Shown one piece after another: positions 50,732 to 60,039 of a stretch of DNA of 64,000 bases. Origin of the DNA: Paenibacillus yonginensis (GTDB taxonomy: Bacteria > Bacillota > Bacilli > Paenibacillales > Paenibacillaceae); the NCBI RefSeq assembly GCF_001685395.1, contig NZ_CP014167.1, positions 1,927,501 to 1,991,500 of the forward strand. Direction: 5' to 3'. The notes beneath the pieces are model-generated. The model saw nothing but the letters and a program-made list of their open reading frames with translations, did no database searches and was not told the DNA's origin. Made by a program: the position numbers and the translations under genes. Every line of letters begins with the position of its first letter. Within the stretch, counting starts at the first letter, position 1.

Positions 50732-53056
50732 TTATCGCACTACATTGAATTCGGCGGAAAGCGTATCGGTTAGACTGCCTCCTACCCTGACTTCAACCCG
50801 GCACGGTTCAGCCGCAAATGTCATTTGCCGGTTCCATACGGCCAGCTCTTCGAACCCAAGCTCCAGCTGGACAAGCTGCTCTTCGCCGGGAAGCAAGCTG
50901 ATCTTGCGGAATCCCTTCAGCTCCGCATACCGGCGGGTGATGCCCGATTCGCTCGCCTGAATGTACAGCTGAACGGTTTCCGCTCCGCTGACAGAGCCGG
51001 TGTTTTTCACTTTGACGCTGACCTTGACTGTCCCGCCCTCCGCCAGCTCAGCCGAAGTCATGGCCGTTTGTGAAAGGGACAGGTTGCTGTAGGCAAAACT
51101 TGTATAGCTGAGTCCGTATCCGAACGGATACAGCGGCGCCGAGGGCTGATCCACATAGTTGCGGATCCGGTGGGCCGCTTTCTGGTTGTAGTAAACCGGC
51201 AGCTGCGCGGCGGAGTGCGGCAGCGAAGCCGGCAGTTTGCCGCTCGGATTCACCTGGCCGAACAGGATTTCCCCGATAGCGAGCCCGCCTTCCATGCCGG
51301 GATACCAGGCACAAAGCAGGGCGTCCGCAAGCGGATCCAGGTCGGTCAGCTCCAGCGGGCGGCCTTGGATCAGGACCGCAACGACCGGCGTTCCGGTCGC
51401 AGCCACCGCTTCCGCGAGCTGCTGCTGAAGGCCGCCCGGACGCAGGTCGGCCAGGTCAACGCCTTCGCCGCAGTCCATTTCGGACGGACTGCCTTCGGAA
51501 ATGACGGCTTCCCCGTTGCCGTCAAAGTCGCCGCCGAACTGGCGGGCGCTGCTGCCGCCCAGCACCAGCACGGCGACGTCCGCTCCCGCGGCGAGCTCCA
51601 CCGCCGCAGCCAGGCCGGCATCCGACGTATCGCGGATGCCGCAGCCCATCGCGTGCTCGACCACCACGCCGGCGGGTGCTGCCTGGCGGATGCCCTCGAG
51701 CACGGTGTAGCCCCGTCCCTTGCGCTGCACGCTCGTATAATCGCCAAGCTGATTATACAGCCGGTCCGCGTTGGGACCGATAACGGCGATGCGCCTCTGC
51801 TTATTCGCCTTCAAAGGCAGGATGGATTCCTCGTTCTTCAGCAGGACGACCGATTCCCGGGCCACCTGCAGGTTGAGCCCGCGCATATCGTCGCTGCCGA
51901 CCACGGAAGCCGGACGCTGCTCGTCGGCATAAGGGCTGTCGAACAGGCCCAGCCGGAACTTGAGTGTCAGCACGCGGGCGGCCGCCCGGTCTATGTACGC
52001 CTCGGAGACCAGCCCTTGATTGACCGCTTCCTCCAGCGTCGTAAAAGACTTGTCCCAGAGGCTCAGATCCACGCCCGCCGACAAAGCCAGCGCTCCAGCC
52101 CCTTCGTGGCTGCCGGATAAGGCCAGCAGGCGGTCAACCGCCTGACCGTCCGCCATGACAATGCCGTCAAATCCCCATTCTTCCCGCAAAATGCCGGTCA
52201 GCAGCTTGTCGTTCGCATGGCAAGGCACGCCGTCAATTTCGTTATAAGCGGCCATAAAGCCGGCCGCTCCGGCTGCGGCGCCCGCTTTGGCCGCCGGCAG
52301 ATGGATTTCGCGCAGCTCGCGTTCGCCGATTTCCGCCGGTCCGGCGTTTCGGCCGCCCTGACCCGCTCCCTGCGCACACAGATGCTTTAACACGACCGCA
52401 ATCCGGTCCGTTCCCGCCAGTTCCTCCGCGGGTCCGCCCTGCATGCCGCGCACGGCCGCCGCCGCAAAGGCGGCGGCCAAATAAGGGTCCTCGCTGTAGC
52501 ATTCCTCGGAACGCCCCCAGCGCGGATCGTGGAGAATATCCAGCGCGGACACAAGCCCGATGTGCGCGCCGCGGCTGCGAATCTCGGCCGCCACGCCGCC
52601 ATACGCCCGCTCGAGCAGCTCCGGGTTCCAGGTCGAGCCCGCGCCCAGATTCACCGGCAGCATCGTGCCGTCCAGAGCCTGATGGCCATGAGGACATTCT
52701 TCGGTCAGCAGCACAGGAATACCCAGGCGCGAATGCTCGATCACGTAGCGCTGGATTTGATTGGCCGCCGCCGCGCTGTTCTCCGCGGTAATGCCGTTTG
52801 AATAATCCACTCCGGACCAAGGGTCGCTGCGGAACAGGCCATATAAAGCGCCCATGCCGCCATATGCGGCTACTTCCTGTTTAAAATCCTCCGTGATCCG
52901 GAATTCCCCGTCCTCCATCTTATAAGCATCCCAGCCGTACATCCGCTGATTTAGCTGCCCGACCTTTTCCTTTAACGTCATCCGGGGCAGCAGATCCTGT
53001 ACCCGCTCCGGGACCGGAAGCCCCGCCTGCTTGTATTTCTCCACCTTCCGCTTCAC
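50732..53056 (-). CDS. glycoside hydrolase family 3 (beta-glucosidase-like)
   Basis: A 774-residue GH3 enzyme with the three usual parts. The N-terminal TIM barrel holds nucleophile D303 in GIVMADGQAV and a KHL motif at 224. The alpha/beta sandwich has RIAVIGPNADRLYNQLGDYT and QPLELTDLDPLADALLCAWYPG-type loops, and a C-terminal Fn3-like domain has KVSVKVKNTGSVSGAETVQL. No signal peptide, so cytoplasmic. GH3 members remove terminal beta-linked glucose, xylose, N-acetylglucosamine or other units. It overlaps the regulator gene by four bases at its start and is the last gene of the operon. The nearby GH130 suggests a mannose-containing substrate (inference). Confidence 0.93.
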   Translation of the reverse strand: MKRKVEKYKQAGLPVPERVQDLLPRMTLKEKVGQLNQRMYGWDAYKMEDGEFRITEDFKQEVAAYGGMGALYGLFRSDPWSGVDYSNGITAENSAAAANQIQRYVIEHSRLGIPVLLTEECPHGHQALDGTMLPVNLGAGSTWNPELLERAYGGVAAEIRSRGAHIGLVSALDILHDPRWGRSEECYSEDPYLAAAFAAAAVRGMQGGPAEELAGTDRIAVVLKHLCAQGAGQGGRNAGPAEIGERELREIHLPAAKAGAAAGAAGFMAAYNEIDGVPCHANDKLLTGILREEWGFDGIVMADGQAVDRLLALSGSHEGAGALALSAGVDLSLWDKSFTTLEEAVNQGLVSEAYIDRAAARVLTLKFRLGLFDSPYADEQRPASVVGSDDMRGLNLQVARESVVLLKNEESILPLKANKQRRIAVIGPNADRLYNQLGDYTSVQRKGRGYTVLEGIRQAAPAGVVVEHAMGCGIRDTSDAGLAAAVELAAGADVAVLVLGGSSARQFGGDFDGNGEAVISEGSPSEMDCGEGVDLADLRPGGLQQQLAEAVAATGTPVVAVLIQGRPLELTDLDPLADALLCAWYPGMEGGLAIGEILFGQVNPSGKLPASLPHSAAQLPVYYNQKAAHRIRNYVDQPSAPLYPFGYGLSYTSFAYSNLSLSQTAMTSAELAEGGTVKVSVKVKNTGSVSGAETVQLYIQASESGITRRYAELKGFRKISLLPGEEQLVQLELGFEELAVWNRQMTFAAEPCRVEVRVGGSLTDTLSAEFNVVR

Positions 53057-54639
53057 TCCTTATCGGTTGTACTTGCCCGAAGTCCCCTGTATTCCTTCGG
53101 AGTCATGCCTGTAAACGACTTGAAGACCGAAACAAAATATTTGTATTCCTTGTACCCGACCTGATCGGCAATTTCGAACACTTTATCATGCGTGGTTGCC
53201 AGCAGCGTTTTAGCCTGCTCAATGCGCAGCTCGTTCATATATTCCGTGAACCCTTTGCCCGTGCTTTGCTTAAAAATATAACTGAAATAACTCGGCGTAA
53301 TTTTCAGCCAGGCCGCCACCTCCGAAGCCTTGAGATCGCTCCGGTACTGCTCCTCGATATATCGTTTCGCTTTCTCGATGATCCAATATGAACGGTCTAT
53401 ACCGCTCCGGTCAATCAGCGCAAGCAGCTCCGCCATATCCCGGTTCACCGCTTCCTCCAGCGCAAGGTAGGAATTATAGAGATTCAAATCCGGCAGAGGC
53501 CGGCTGCTTTCAAGCCCGGTCATGCCGCTTTTTCTGAGCCTCTGGCGAAGCAGCGCGAACAGCTCCTCGCAGGAGGCGAGGACTTCCTGAAGCAGGTAAG
53601 TTTCCTGCTTAAAGAAGCGGAACAGCTGCGCAACCTGCGCCCTTAATTCCTGCTCGTCCTGCTTGAACAAAGCGGCGACCAGGTTTTGCACGCTTGCCGA
53701 TACATCCAGGGCTTCCGGCCGGCGAAGATTCTGCCATTTGGTTTCGTACGCGGCATTTAGCACCGGTTCCTGCTCCAGGACGTAATATTTGAGTCTCGAT
53801 GCCGCTTCCGTACAGTGTTCAGCCGTTTCTCCCAGAATCTTATAAGGCTTGGAGAGCCCGCAGTAGAACTGCGGCTGCCCGGATGGCAGCAAAGCGCCAT
53901 GCCGCAGCAGGCGCTCCCACTCTTCCTCTTCCAGCAGCCGGTCCGATACGGCCAGGGTGATCAGCATATTTTCATGGTCAAAGATCGAGAAAGGACGGAT
54001 CTCAGAAGAACTCAACCGCCGGTGCAGCATCTGCATCCACTGCTCCTGGATTTGTTCGAACTGGTCCAGCTCAAGTTCTTCATAAAGCTCGTGGAAGCAG
54101 GCCAGCTGGCTGGCCAGAATCCGGAACTCGGCGCCATGCAGCGGCGGGGGTGACATTTTCCCGTATGCGATGCCGCTGCGGGCCATATTGGCCAGCCAAA
54201 GCTTGACCTCTCGGGTTCCATCTTCTTTTTCATTGCGCCGGATGTCTTCTACTACCTTCTGCACGACCTTGGTCAATTCCTCTACTTCCACCGGTTTCAG
54301 CAGATAATCGTTGACGCCTAGACGCATGGCTTGACGGGCGTAGCCGAAATCTTCGTATCCGCTGATGATCACCATTTTTGTTTTCGGATAAAGCTGTTTT
54401 AGCTGATCAGCCAGCTCTATCCCGTCCATGCCGTCCATCCGGATGTCCGACAGCAGGAAATCAGCCGGCTGCTCTTCCATTTTGCGGAGCGCCTCCTCCC
54501 CGTCATAGGCTTCGCCGATGACCTCAACGCCCAGCTCCTCCCAATCGATCGTGCAGCGCAGTCCTTTGCAAATAATCGGCTCGTCGTCCACGATCAGCAT
54601 TTTGATCCGCCGCTGCTCTGCAGCTTCCTCTCTGCCCAT
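53053..54639 (-). CDS. YesN-type response regulator with AraC DNA-binding domain
   Basis: A 528-residue regulator: a receiver domain (MLIVDDEPIICKG; phosphoacceptor D65 in LLSDIRMDG; YLLKPVEVEE), a central helical region and a C-terminal AraC domain (DLKASEVAAWLKITPSYFSY, KVFEIADQVGYKEYKYFVSV). It overlaps the GH3 start by four bases and follows the kinase by 11 bases. The first ATG has AGGGGGG upstream; an ATG at residue 14 is possible. It likely activates the transporter genes. Confidence 0.93.
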   Translation of the reverse strand: MGREEAAEQRRIKMLIVDDEPIICKGLRCTIDWEELGVEVIGEAYDGEEALRKMEEQPADFLLSDIRMDGMDGIELADQLKQLYPKTKMVIISGYEDFGYARQAMRLGVNDYLLKPVEVEELTKVVQKVVEDIRRNEKEDGTREVKLWLANMARSGIAYGKMSPPPLHGAEFRILASQLACFHELYEELELDQFEQIQEQWMQMLHRRLSSSEIRPFSIFDHENMLITLAVSDRLLEEEEWERLLRHGALLPSGQPQFYCGLSKPYKILGETAEHCTEAASRLKYYVLEQEPVLNAAYETKWQNLRRPEALDVSASVQNLVAALFKQDEQELRAQVAQLFRFFKQETYLLQEVLASCEELFALLRQRLRKSGMTGLESSRPLPDLNLYNSYLALEEAVNRDMAELLALIDRSGIDRSYWIIEKAKRYIEEQYRSDLKASEVAAWLKITPSYFSYIFKQSTGKGFTEYMNELRIEQAKTLLATTHDKVFEIADQVGYKEYKYFVSVFKSFTGMTPKEYRGLRASTTDKE

Positions 54640-54650
54640 GAGATGCCCCC

Positions 54651-56438
54651 CTAACTTCCCGGCTCCAGACCAGGAAGCCTTAAACGGATTCCGGTGCCTT
54701 CAGCCGAATTATTAATGATCTCCAATCCGTATTGCTGCCCAAAAAAGATTGTCACCCGCTCATGGATATTCAGCAGCGCTCCCATCCGGCCCACGGAACG
54801 ATTCAGGCGCCTGCTGGACAAGGCTTCGCTGATTTCACGCTCCCGTTCGGCAGGCATGCCTTTCCCGTTGTCCGTCACATCGATCCAGACCTCGCCCTCC
54901 GATCTGTAACCGATGACTTCGATCATGCTGACGGGTTTCTTCCTGTCCAGACCGTGTTTAATGAAATTCTCCACCAGCGGCTGAATCGAAGCCTTCAAAG
55001 CAGGCGTCTCTTCGATGCCCGGCTCCAAATACAGCTTGTACGTCAGCTTATCCCCCAAACGATACTGCTGAAGATACAAATAAGCCTGGGCAAACTCTAT
55101 TTCCTTAGCGAGCGTGGTTTGGTAATTTTTATTGCCCGCACTGGAACGGAAAAACTTCGACAGCATCTCGATCAGGCGGCTTGATTTATCCGCATTCTCC
55201 AGCCTTGCCGTCCAGCGGATCATGTCCAGCGTATTATAGAGAAAATGCGGGTCCATCTGGTTCTGCATCAGCTTGAGTTCGGTTTCCCGCTCCCTCAGCT
55301 CCAGCTTGTATTTATGCTCGATCAGCTCTTCAATGGTCATGACCATTTCATTAAATTTGCGGTTGAGCTCGGCAATTTCATCCTGCGAATCCACAGGAAC
55401 CCTGGCGCTGAAATCGCCGCCCGCCACCCGGCCCGTTTCTTTCTTCAACCGCAGAATGGGCCGGATAATCGTCAGATGAAAGCCGGATAAAGCAACTAAA
55501 GCGAGCAGCAGGATCGCCATCAGAATAAACAGCATAATGACCTGAACCCCGCGCAGCTGCTCGGAAATATTAGCCTCGGAAATCATCGCGATGATTTTCC
55601 AATCCGTATTCTCCATTTGATTGTACAAGTTCAAATAACGTTTCCCCTGGACCTTGTAGCTGAGAAAAGCGTCTTTGCTCTCCGCAAGCTTCTTCAGCAG
55701 CGTTTCATCAGGGACATATCCGCCCGGCATTTGGACTTTGGACGATAGAATCAGGTTGCCTTCCGGTCCAACGATAAACACGCCCCCCGCTTCGGCTTCC
55801 AGCACGCCCTTCTCCAGCTGCGATACGAGGCTGGCTTCGTCAAGACGGATGGTCAGCATCCCCAGCGGCTCCGTAATCTTGATAAAGGAATTTAAGATGC
55901 GGATCATGGAAAGCACCCGCACCTGACCCTTCCAGGAGCTTGCCAAGGTATGGCCTTCACTCCAGAGAATGCCGCCCTTGCGCTGCCTGGCTTCTTCCTC
56001 CCAGCGGCTTTCGTCGCCGGTAAACGGCTCGCCCATCTGGATCTGGTTCCCGTTATATCCTGTAATTTCAATGGACCGGATATAACTTTTAGACATGAGC
56101 TGGAAGGTCAGAAAATTTTCAATATTGTTTTTGAGATCGGCTTTAAGCTCATTATTAAGCGGGGGGGCACTTCTCAAGTAGGTTCGCATATCCGGACTTA
56201 AAATAAGATAGTCGGCGATGTCCTCGACCATCTTGGTCTGCTCGGACAGCTGGCTGGTTACATTATCGAGATTTCGCCTCGTCGAACTGATAAACTGCTC
56301 GCGCAGCACTTGATTGTATTTGTACTGCACAACGACGCCAACCCCAATCGTCGGTAATATGACGAACAGCAGGAAGATGACCAGCGCCTTACGCTTTAAA
56401 CTTAAATTGCCGAGGCGCCTGATATAGCTTGTCTTCAT
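54651..56438 (-). CDS. YesM-type sensor histidine kinase
   Basis: A 595-residue kinase: two membrane segments (residues about 16-36 and 290-315) flank an extracellular sensor. A HAMP segment (RPILRLKKETGRVAGGDFSA), the phospho-His region NQMDPHFLYNTL and the ATPase motifs (IQPLVENFIKHG, DNGKGMPAE) follow. The usual INPHFLYN reads MDPHFLYN here, a mild variation. It pairs with the response regulator 11 bases downstream. AAGGAGAG precedes the start. Confidence 0.94.
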   Translation of the reverse strand: MKTSYIRRLGNLSLKRKALVIFLLFVILPTIGVGVVVQYKYNQVLREQFISSTRRNLDNVTSQLSEQTKMVEDIADYLILSPDMRTYLRSAPPLNNELKADLKNNIENFLTFQLMSKSYIRSIEITGYNGNQIQMGEPFTGDESRWEEEARQRKGGILWSEGHTLASSWKGQVRVLSMIRILNSFIKITEPLGMLTIRLDEASLVSQLEKGVLEAEAGGVFIVGPEGNLILSSKVQMPGGYVPDETLLKKLAESKDAFLSYKVQGKRYLNLYNQMENTDWKIIAMISEANISEQLRGVQVIMLFILMAILLLALVALSGFHLTIIRPILRLKKETGRVAGGDFSARVPVDSQDEIAELNRKFNEMVMTIEELIEHKYKLELRERETELKLMQNQMDPHFLYNTLDMIRWTARLENADKSSRLIEMLSKFFRSSAGNKNYQTTLAKEIEFAQAYLYLQQYRLGDKLTYKLYLEPGIEETPALKASIQPLVENFIKHGLDRKKPVSMIEVIGYRSEGEVWIDVTDNGKGMPAEREREISEALSSRRLNRSVGRMGALLNIHERVTIFFGQQYGLEIINNSAEGTGIRLRLPGLEPGS

Positions 56439-56479
56439 GTCATCTCTCCTTTGCTGTCAGGGTAGCGGGCGGAGCCGGG

Positions 56480-57310
56480 TCAGCCTTTCACCGCACCAGC
56501 CGTCATGCCGGTAACCAGCTGCTTCTGCAGCAGCAGATAGAAAATAATGATAGGAATCAGCGCGATGGTCAAAGCCGACATCTGCAGGGTATAGCTCGCC
56601 GTTTCAATGCCCACAAAATTGGCCAGACCAAGCGGCAGCGTCTTCAGCGCATTGGAGGTAATCAGAACGAGCGCAAACAAATATTCATTCCAATTGTAAA
56701 TAAAGTTGAGAATAATTACGGTGGCCATTGCCGGACGGGTGATCGGCAGGATGATGGACCAGAAGATCCGGAAAATGCCGGCCCCGTCCATGATGCCTGA
56801 TTCTTCCAGGTCTTTCGGGAAACCCCGCATGAACCCTTCCAGAATAAAAACCGTCAACGATAGGTGGAACGCTGTATAAGGTAAAATGAGCGACAGATAC
56901 GTATCGATCAGGCTCAGCTTTTGCATGATCAGAAAGATTGGAATCAGCGTGGCATGAATGGGAACCAGCATGCCGAGCAGAAACAAGCTGTAAGTCAATC
57001 CGCGCAGCTTAAAGGAGAAGCGGGCCAGGAAATAGGCGGCCAGCGATCCAAGCAGCACGGTCACAATCAGCGAGACGAAAGTGATCAAAAGGCTGTTCAA
57101 GAAATAAACGTTCATATTGGCAATTCTCCACGCTTCCGCGTAATTGGAGAATTGCAGGCCGCTTGGCATCGAAAATGGATCAGCCGAATATTCTTGCTCC
57201 GACTTAAACGAGTTTATAACCATCCAAAAAATAGGGACTATATTCATGATAGCGAACAGGCTTAAAAATGTGTATGCGAATATTTGGAATAACGGAGATT
57301 TTTTCTTCAT
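56480..57310 (-). CDS. CUT1 ABC sugar transporter permease (MalG type)
   Basis: A 276-residue six-helix permease with EAA loop LEESGIMDGAGIFRIFWSII and the MalG-type C-terminus KQLVTGMTAGAVKG. It lies 21 bases downstream of its partner permease and 41 bases upstream of the kinase. No dedicated ATPase is encoded in the operon. Confidence 0.93.
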   Translation of the reverse strand: MKKKSPLFQIFAYTFLSLFAIMNIVPIFWMVINSFKSEQEYSADPFSMPSGLQFSNYAEAWRIANMNVYFLNSLLITFVSLIVTVLLGSLAAYFLARFSFKLRGLTYSLFLLGMLVPIHATLIPIFLIMQKLSLIDTYLSLILPYTAFHLSLTVFILEGFMRGFPKDLEESGIMDGAGIFRIFWSIILPITRPAMATVIILNFIYNWNEYLFALVLITSNALKTLPLGLANFVGIETASYTLQMSALTIALIPIIIFYLLLQKQLVTGMTAGAVKG

Positions 57311-57331
57311 ATGCGTATTCCTCCTCCCCTC

Positions 57332-58204
57332 TTAATCTTTCTCCCTGGCGATCCGGTTTACAATCGAAATGACGATAAGGCTGAACAGCAGGATCAGGAT
57401 TGAAGCTGCACTGCCGTAGCCATAACGCAGGTTCATAAAAGCGCTGTTGTACATATAAATCGTCATGACTTCCGTTTGGTGAGCCGGTCCGCCGCCAGTG
57501 AGCACTTGAATGAGATCGAATACGCGAAACGAGTTGCTTATGCTGTACACGATAGTTACCATTAAAGTGCTGCGCAGCATTGGAATCGTGATAAACCGCG
57601 TTTTTTTGAAGCCTGTCGCTCCATCCAGCTCAGCGGCTTCATTCACCTCATCCGGAATGTTCTGCAAAGCGGCCAGGAACATCACCATGTATAAACCGCA
57701 GTTCTGCCAAATATAAGCGACACTGATGGACAACATGGACCATTTCGAATCGCCCAGCCAGTTCTGCTGCCAGCTTTCCAGTCCAAAGAAGCCAAGCACG
57801 TTGTTCAGCAGGCCGTATTCGGTGTTGTAGACCATACCAAAAATCAGCGATACCATAACCGATGAAATCACGACCGGCATAAATCCAACAGTCCGGAAGA
57901 ACCCGGAGCCCTTCATGCCGCGGTTCAGCAGCAGCGCCATCAGCAGTCCAATCGGGATTTGCCCGACCAGGCCGGTAACCATAATAATGACGTTGTTTTT
58001 CACCGAGAGCCAAAACGTGTCATCCTGCAGCATCTGGACGTAATTGTCCAGTCCTATAAATTTCATGGAACCGATGCCGTTCCAGTTCATGAGCGAATAA
58101 TAAAGCGAGATGCCAATCGGTACGATCGCGATGCCCAGATAGATGACCAGCGCCGGGAACAAGCCGATAAAGATGGCGAATCTGCTTCGTTTCAAGGTTT
58201 GCAT
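57332..58204 (-). CDS. CUT1 ABC sugar transporter permease (MalF type)
   Basis: A 290-residue permease with EAA loop VNEAAELDGATGFKKTRFIT and the family signature LIQVLTGGGPAHQTEVMTIY. A 13-bp hairpin separates it from the binding-protein gene upstream, likely lowering its expression relative to that gene. Confidence 0.93.
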   Translation of the reverse strand: MQTLKRSRFAIFIGLFPALVIYLGIAIVPIGISLYYSLMNWNGIGSMKFIGLDNYVQMLQDDTFWLSVKNNVIIMVTGLVGQIPIGLLMALLLNRGMKGSGFFRTVGFMPVVISSVMVSLIFGMVYNTEYGLLNNVLGFFGLESWQQNWLGDSKWSMLSISVAYIWQNCGLYMVMFLAALQNIPDEVNEAAELDGATGFKKTRFITIPMLRSTLMVTIVYSISNSFRVFDLIQVLTGGGPAHQTEVMTIYMYNSAFMNLRYGYGSAASILILLFSLIVISIVNRIAREKD

Positions 58205-58242
58205 GAACCATTCTCCTTTCGGTCAGTTCTTGGCTTTGATAC

Positions 58243-58271
58243 AAAGAAAACCCGGATACCGGGTTTTCTTT
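58243..58271 (-). terminator. intercistronic hairpin between binding protein and permease genes
   Basis: AAAGAAAACCCGG pairs perfectly with CCGGGTTTTCTTT around a three-base loop. The position suggests a partial terminator or mRNA-stabilising stem that keeps binding-protein levels above permease levels. Confidence 0.75.
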
Positions 58272-58300
58272 ATACCGAATCAAGCCTGTTCAACTGAACC

Positions 58301-59620
58301 TTAGTTACTGATGTTGTCCATTGCTTTTTGTGCGTCTGCAGCGACTTGTTCAGGCGTGCCGTGACCTACGGTCAGAGCCTGCAGGCCGTTCTGAATGACG
58401 TCCACCACTTGAGTCGGGATAAGGCTGTCGAATACCGGAGCCGTTCCGTTGCCGGTCAGCTCAAGCATTTCTTTTAGATAAGGGCTTGCGTCCTCCGGAA
58501 TGTCTACTTTGGCCGGAACCACCACGCCGTTGCTGATCAAAGCTTTATACAAATCTTCGCTTACGAAATATTTGAGGAATTCTTCGGCTGCCGCTTTCTT
58601 CTTCTCGTCTAGACCGCTCTTGATCGCGATACCATATTGCACGACGCCGGCGCTTTTCTTCGGATCTCCTTTGCCGCCGTTCACACTTGGGAACAGCGCG
58701 ATGCCAAACTTGTCGCCGTTTTCGTTGTTGATCCGAATCCGGGCGTCAACCGTCGAAGAGGAAATATGCATGGCAGCTTTACCCTGGATCAGGTAATCCT
58801 GTCCCTGAACGGAATCCATGTTGTTCGCATCCACGTTAAACGCACCAAGCTTCGACAATTCGTCAATAACACCGATCGCTTTCACGAATTCCGGATCGGT
58901 AAATTTAGCTTCCTTGTTCAGAACCTTCTGCAGGAAATCACTGCCCGTAAAGCGGTCTCCGATGATTGACAGGTAGGAGGACTGCAGCGGCCACTGCTCT
59001 TTATTGCCAAGAGCAATCGGCGTAATATTAGCCGCTTTCAGCTTTTTGACCAGGTCAATGAATTCATCATAGGTTTTAGGGAACTCGTTATAGCCGACTT
59101 GGGCAAGAAGCTCCTTGTTGTAATAAACAATGTCTACAAAAGTTTGTTTGGTCGGAACGGCATATTGCTTGCCATTCACGTTAAAGCCTTCCAGCGCCGC
59201 TTCCGGCAGAATCGAATTCCAGTTGTCCATCAGATCGTCGATCGGCTCAAGCAAATTCCCGTCGATGAGCGGATCCATTTCCGCTCCCGGCCACACAACG
59301 CTAATGTCAGCCAGGTTGTTGGCTGCAGCCAAGGTTCGAAGCTTGGTTTTGTATTGAGCGGAAGGAACTTCATCCGTTTTAATCGTAATGTTCGGATGAT
59401 CCTTCTCAAAGTCAGCAATCCGCGCTTTATACACATCATTGTCGATGTTCGGCGTCGTCCACGGATGCATCATTGTCAGCGTGACTTTATCGCCGTCACC
59501 TGATCCAGAAGCGCCGTTCCCGCTTCCCGAACTGTTGTTGCCGCATGCGGCGGTGAATAAGGCAAGCAGGCCAACCAGACTTAAAAGAGCTACTTTTTTG
59601 CTTATCTTTCTGTTTTTCAT
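58301..59620 (-). CDS. sugar ABC transporter substrate-binding lipoprotein
   Basis: A 439-residue family 1 solute-binding protein. The signal ends in lipobox TAAC followed by GNNSSGSGNG. LTMMHPWTTPNIDNDVYKAR is typical of CUT1 binding proteins, and a late GLQALTVGHGTPEQVAADAQ matches the C-terminal motif. It captures the oligosaccharide outside the cell. It is the first gene of the operon that runs through GH3. Gene order and the neighbouring GH130 suggest a manno-oligosaccharide ligand (inference). Confidence 0.95.
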   Translation of the reverse strand: MKNRKISKKVALLSLVGLLALFTAACGNNSSGSGNGASGSGDGDKVTLTMMHPWTTPNIDNDVYKARIADFEKDHPNITIKTDEVPSAQYKTKLRTLAAANNLADISVVWPGAEMDPLIDGNLLEPIDDLMDNWNSILPEAALEGFNVNGKQYAVPTKQTFVDIVYYNKELLAQVGYNEFPKTYDEFIDLVKKLKAANITPIALGNKEQWPLQSSYLSIIGDRFTGSDFLQKVLNKEAKFTDPEFVKAIGVIDELSKLGAFNVDANNMDSVQGQDYLIQGKAAMHISSSTVDARIRINNENGDKFGIALFPSVNGGKGDPKKSAGVVQYGIAIKSGLDEKKKAAAEEFLKYFVSEDLYKALISNGVVVPAKVDIPEDASPYLKEMLELTGNGTAPVFDSLIPTQVVDVIQNGLQALTVGHGTPEQVAADAQKAMDNISN

Positions 59621-59873
59621 CTTGCAACCCTCTTTCCTAAAGTTTTATCGTTGCCTTTCCTTTCTTGCTCCAGATCTCTATGCTGCTTCGTTAAAGCTTT
59701 CGATCTGTTGGTTCAATTATAGAAGGTATGTCCGTTAGGCTATATCCCACAAATGTTAGATTATATCCGTAATTCTTCAGCTAACTTATTAAAACTGCCC
59801 TTTTTTCATTGAAATAGAAGCTTTTAAGTAACTAATCATAACATACAATGTAATAAAGTTAGTATTTAAAATA

Positions 59874-59888
59874 TAGTAAGCGGTTGCA
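59874..59888 (+). promoter_or_regulatory. cre-like catabolite repression site
   Basis: TAGTAAGCGGTTGCA matches the Bacillota cre consensus WTGNAANCGNWNNCA at all but one fixed position. It lies about 254 bases upstream of the binding-protein gene, far for direct control unless transcription starts early. Confidence 0.4.
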
Positions 59889-59898
59889 GCTTTTGTAA

Positions 59899-59931
59899 TT
59901 TAATAACCGCTTGCGGCAAGCGGTTATTAAA
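59899..59931. terminator. 15-bp perfect hairpin behind the GH130 gene
   Basis: TTTAATAACCGCTTG pairs with CAAGCGGTTATTAAA around CGG. There is no downstream T-run on either strand, although the stem itself is AT-rich at its foot. It could be a terminator of GH130 or a protein-binding palindrome. Confidence 0.5.
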
Positions 59932-60039
59932 TGTAACATCTATTTTTAAGGAAAGAAACTGCGCTTGGCCTTCGCTTAGTCTGTCCTTTCCTTTCCATCT
60001 GCTTCCACTAATGCAGGATTTCGTTACCCGGGCTGCTTT

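Larger units (their letters stand above)
59621..60039. other. intergenic region: promoter side of the sugar operon and GH130 terminator side
   Basis: This 419-base AT-rich gap separates the GH130 gene from the binding-protein gene. It holds the presumed promoter of the operon (TATAAT-like boxes on the minus strand near 59717 and 59752, without convincing -35 boxes), a cre-like site at 59874-59888 and a 15-bp perfect hairpin at 59899-59931. No gene is seen. Confidence 0.6.

Noticed and set aside
51170..52120. Plus-strand open frame (316 codons) inside the GH3 gene
   Set aside because: Caused by the GC-rich third positions of the GH3 gene; no start site or domain.
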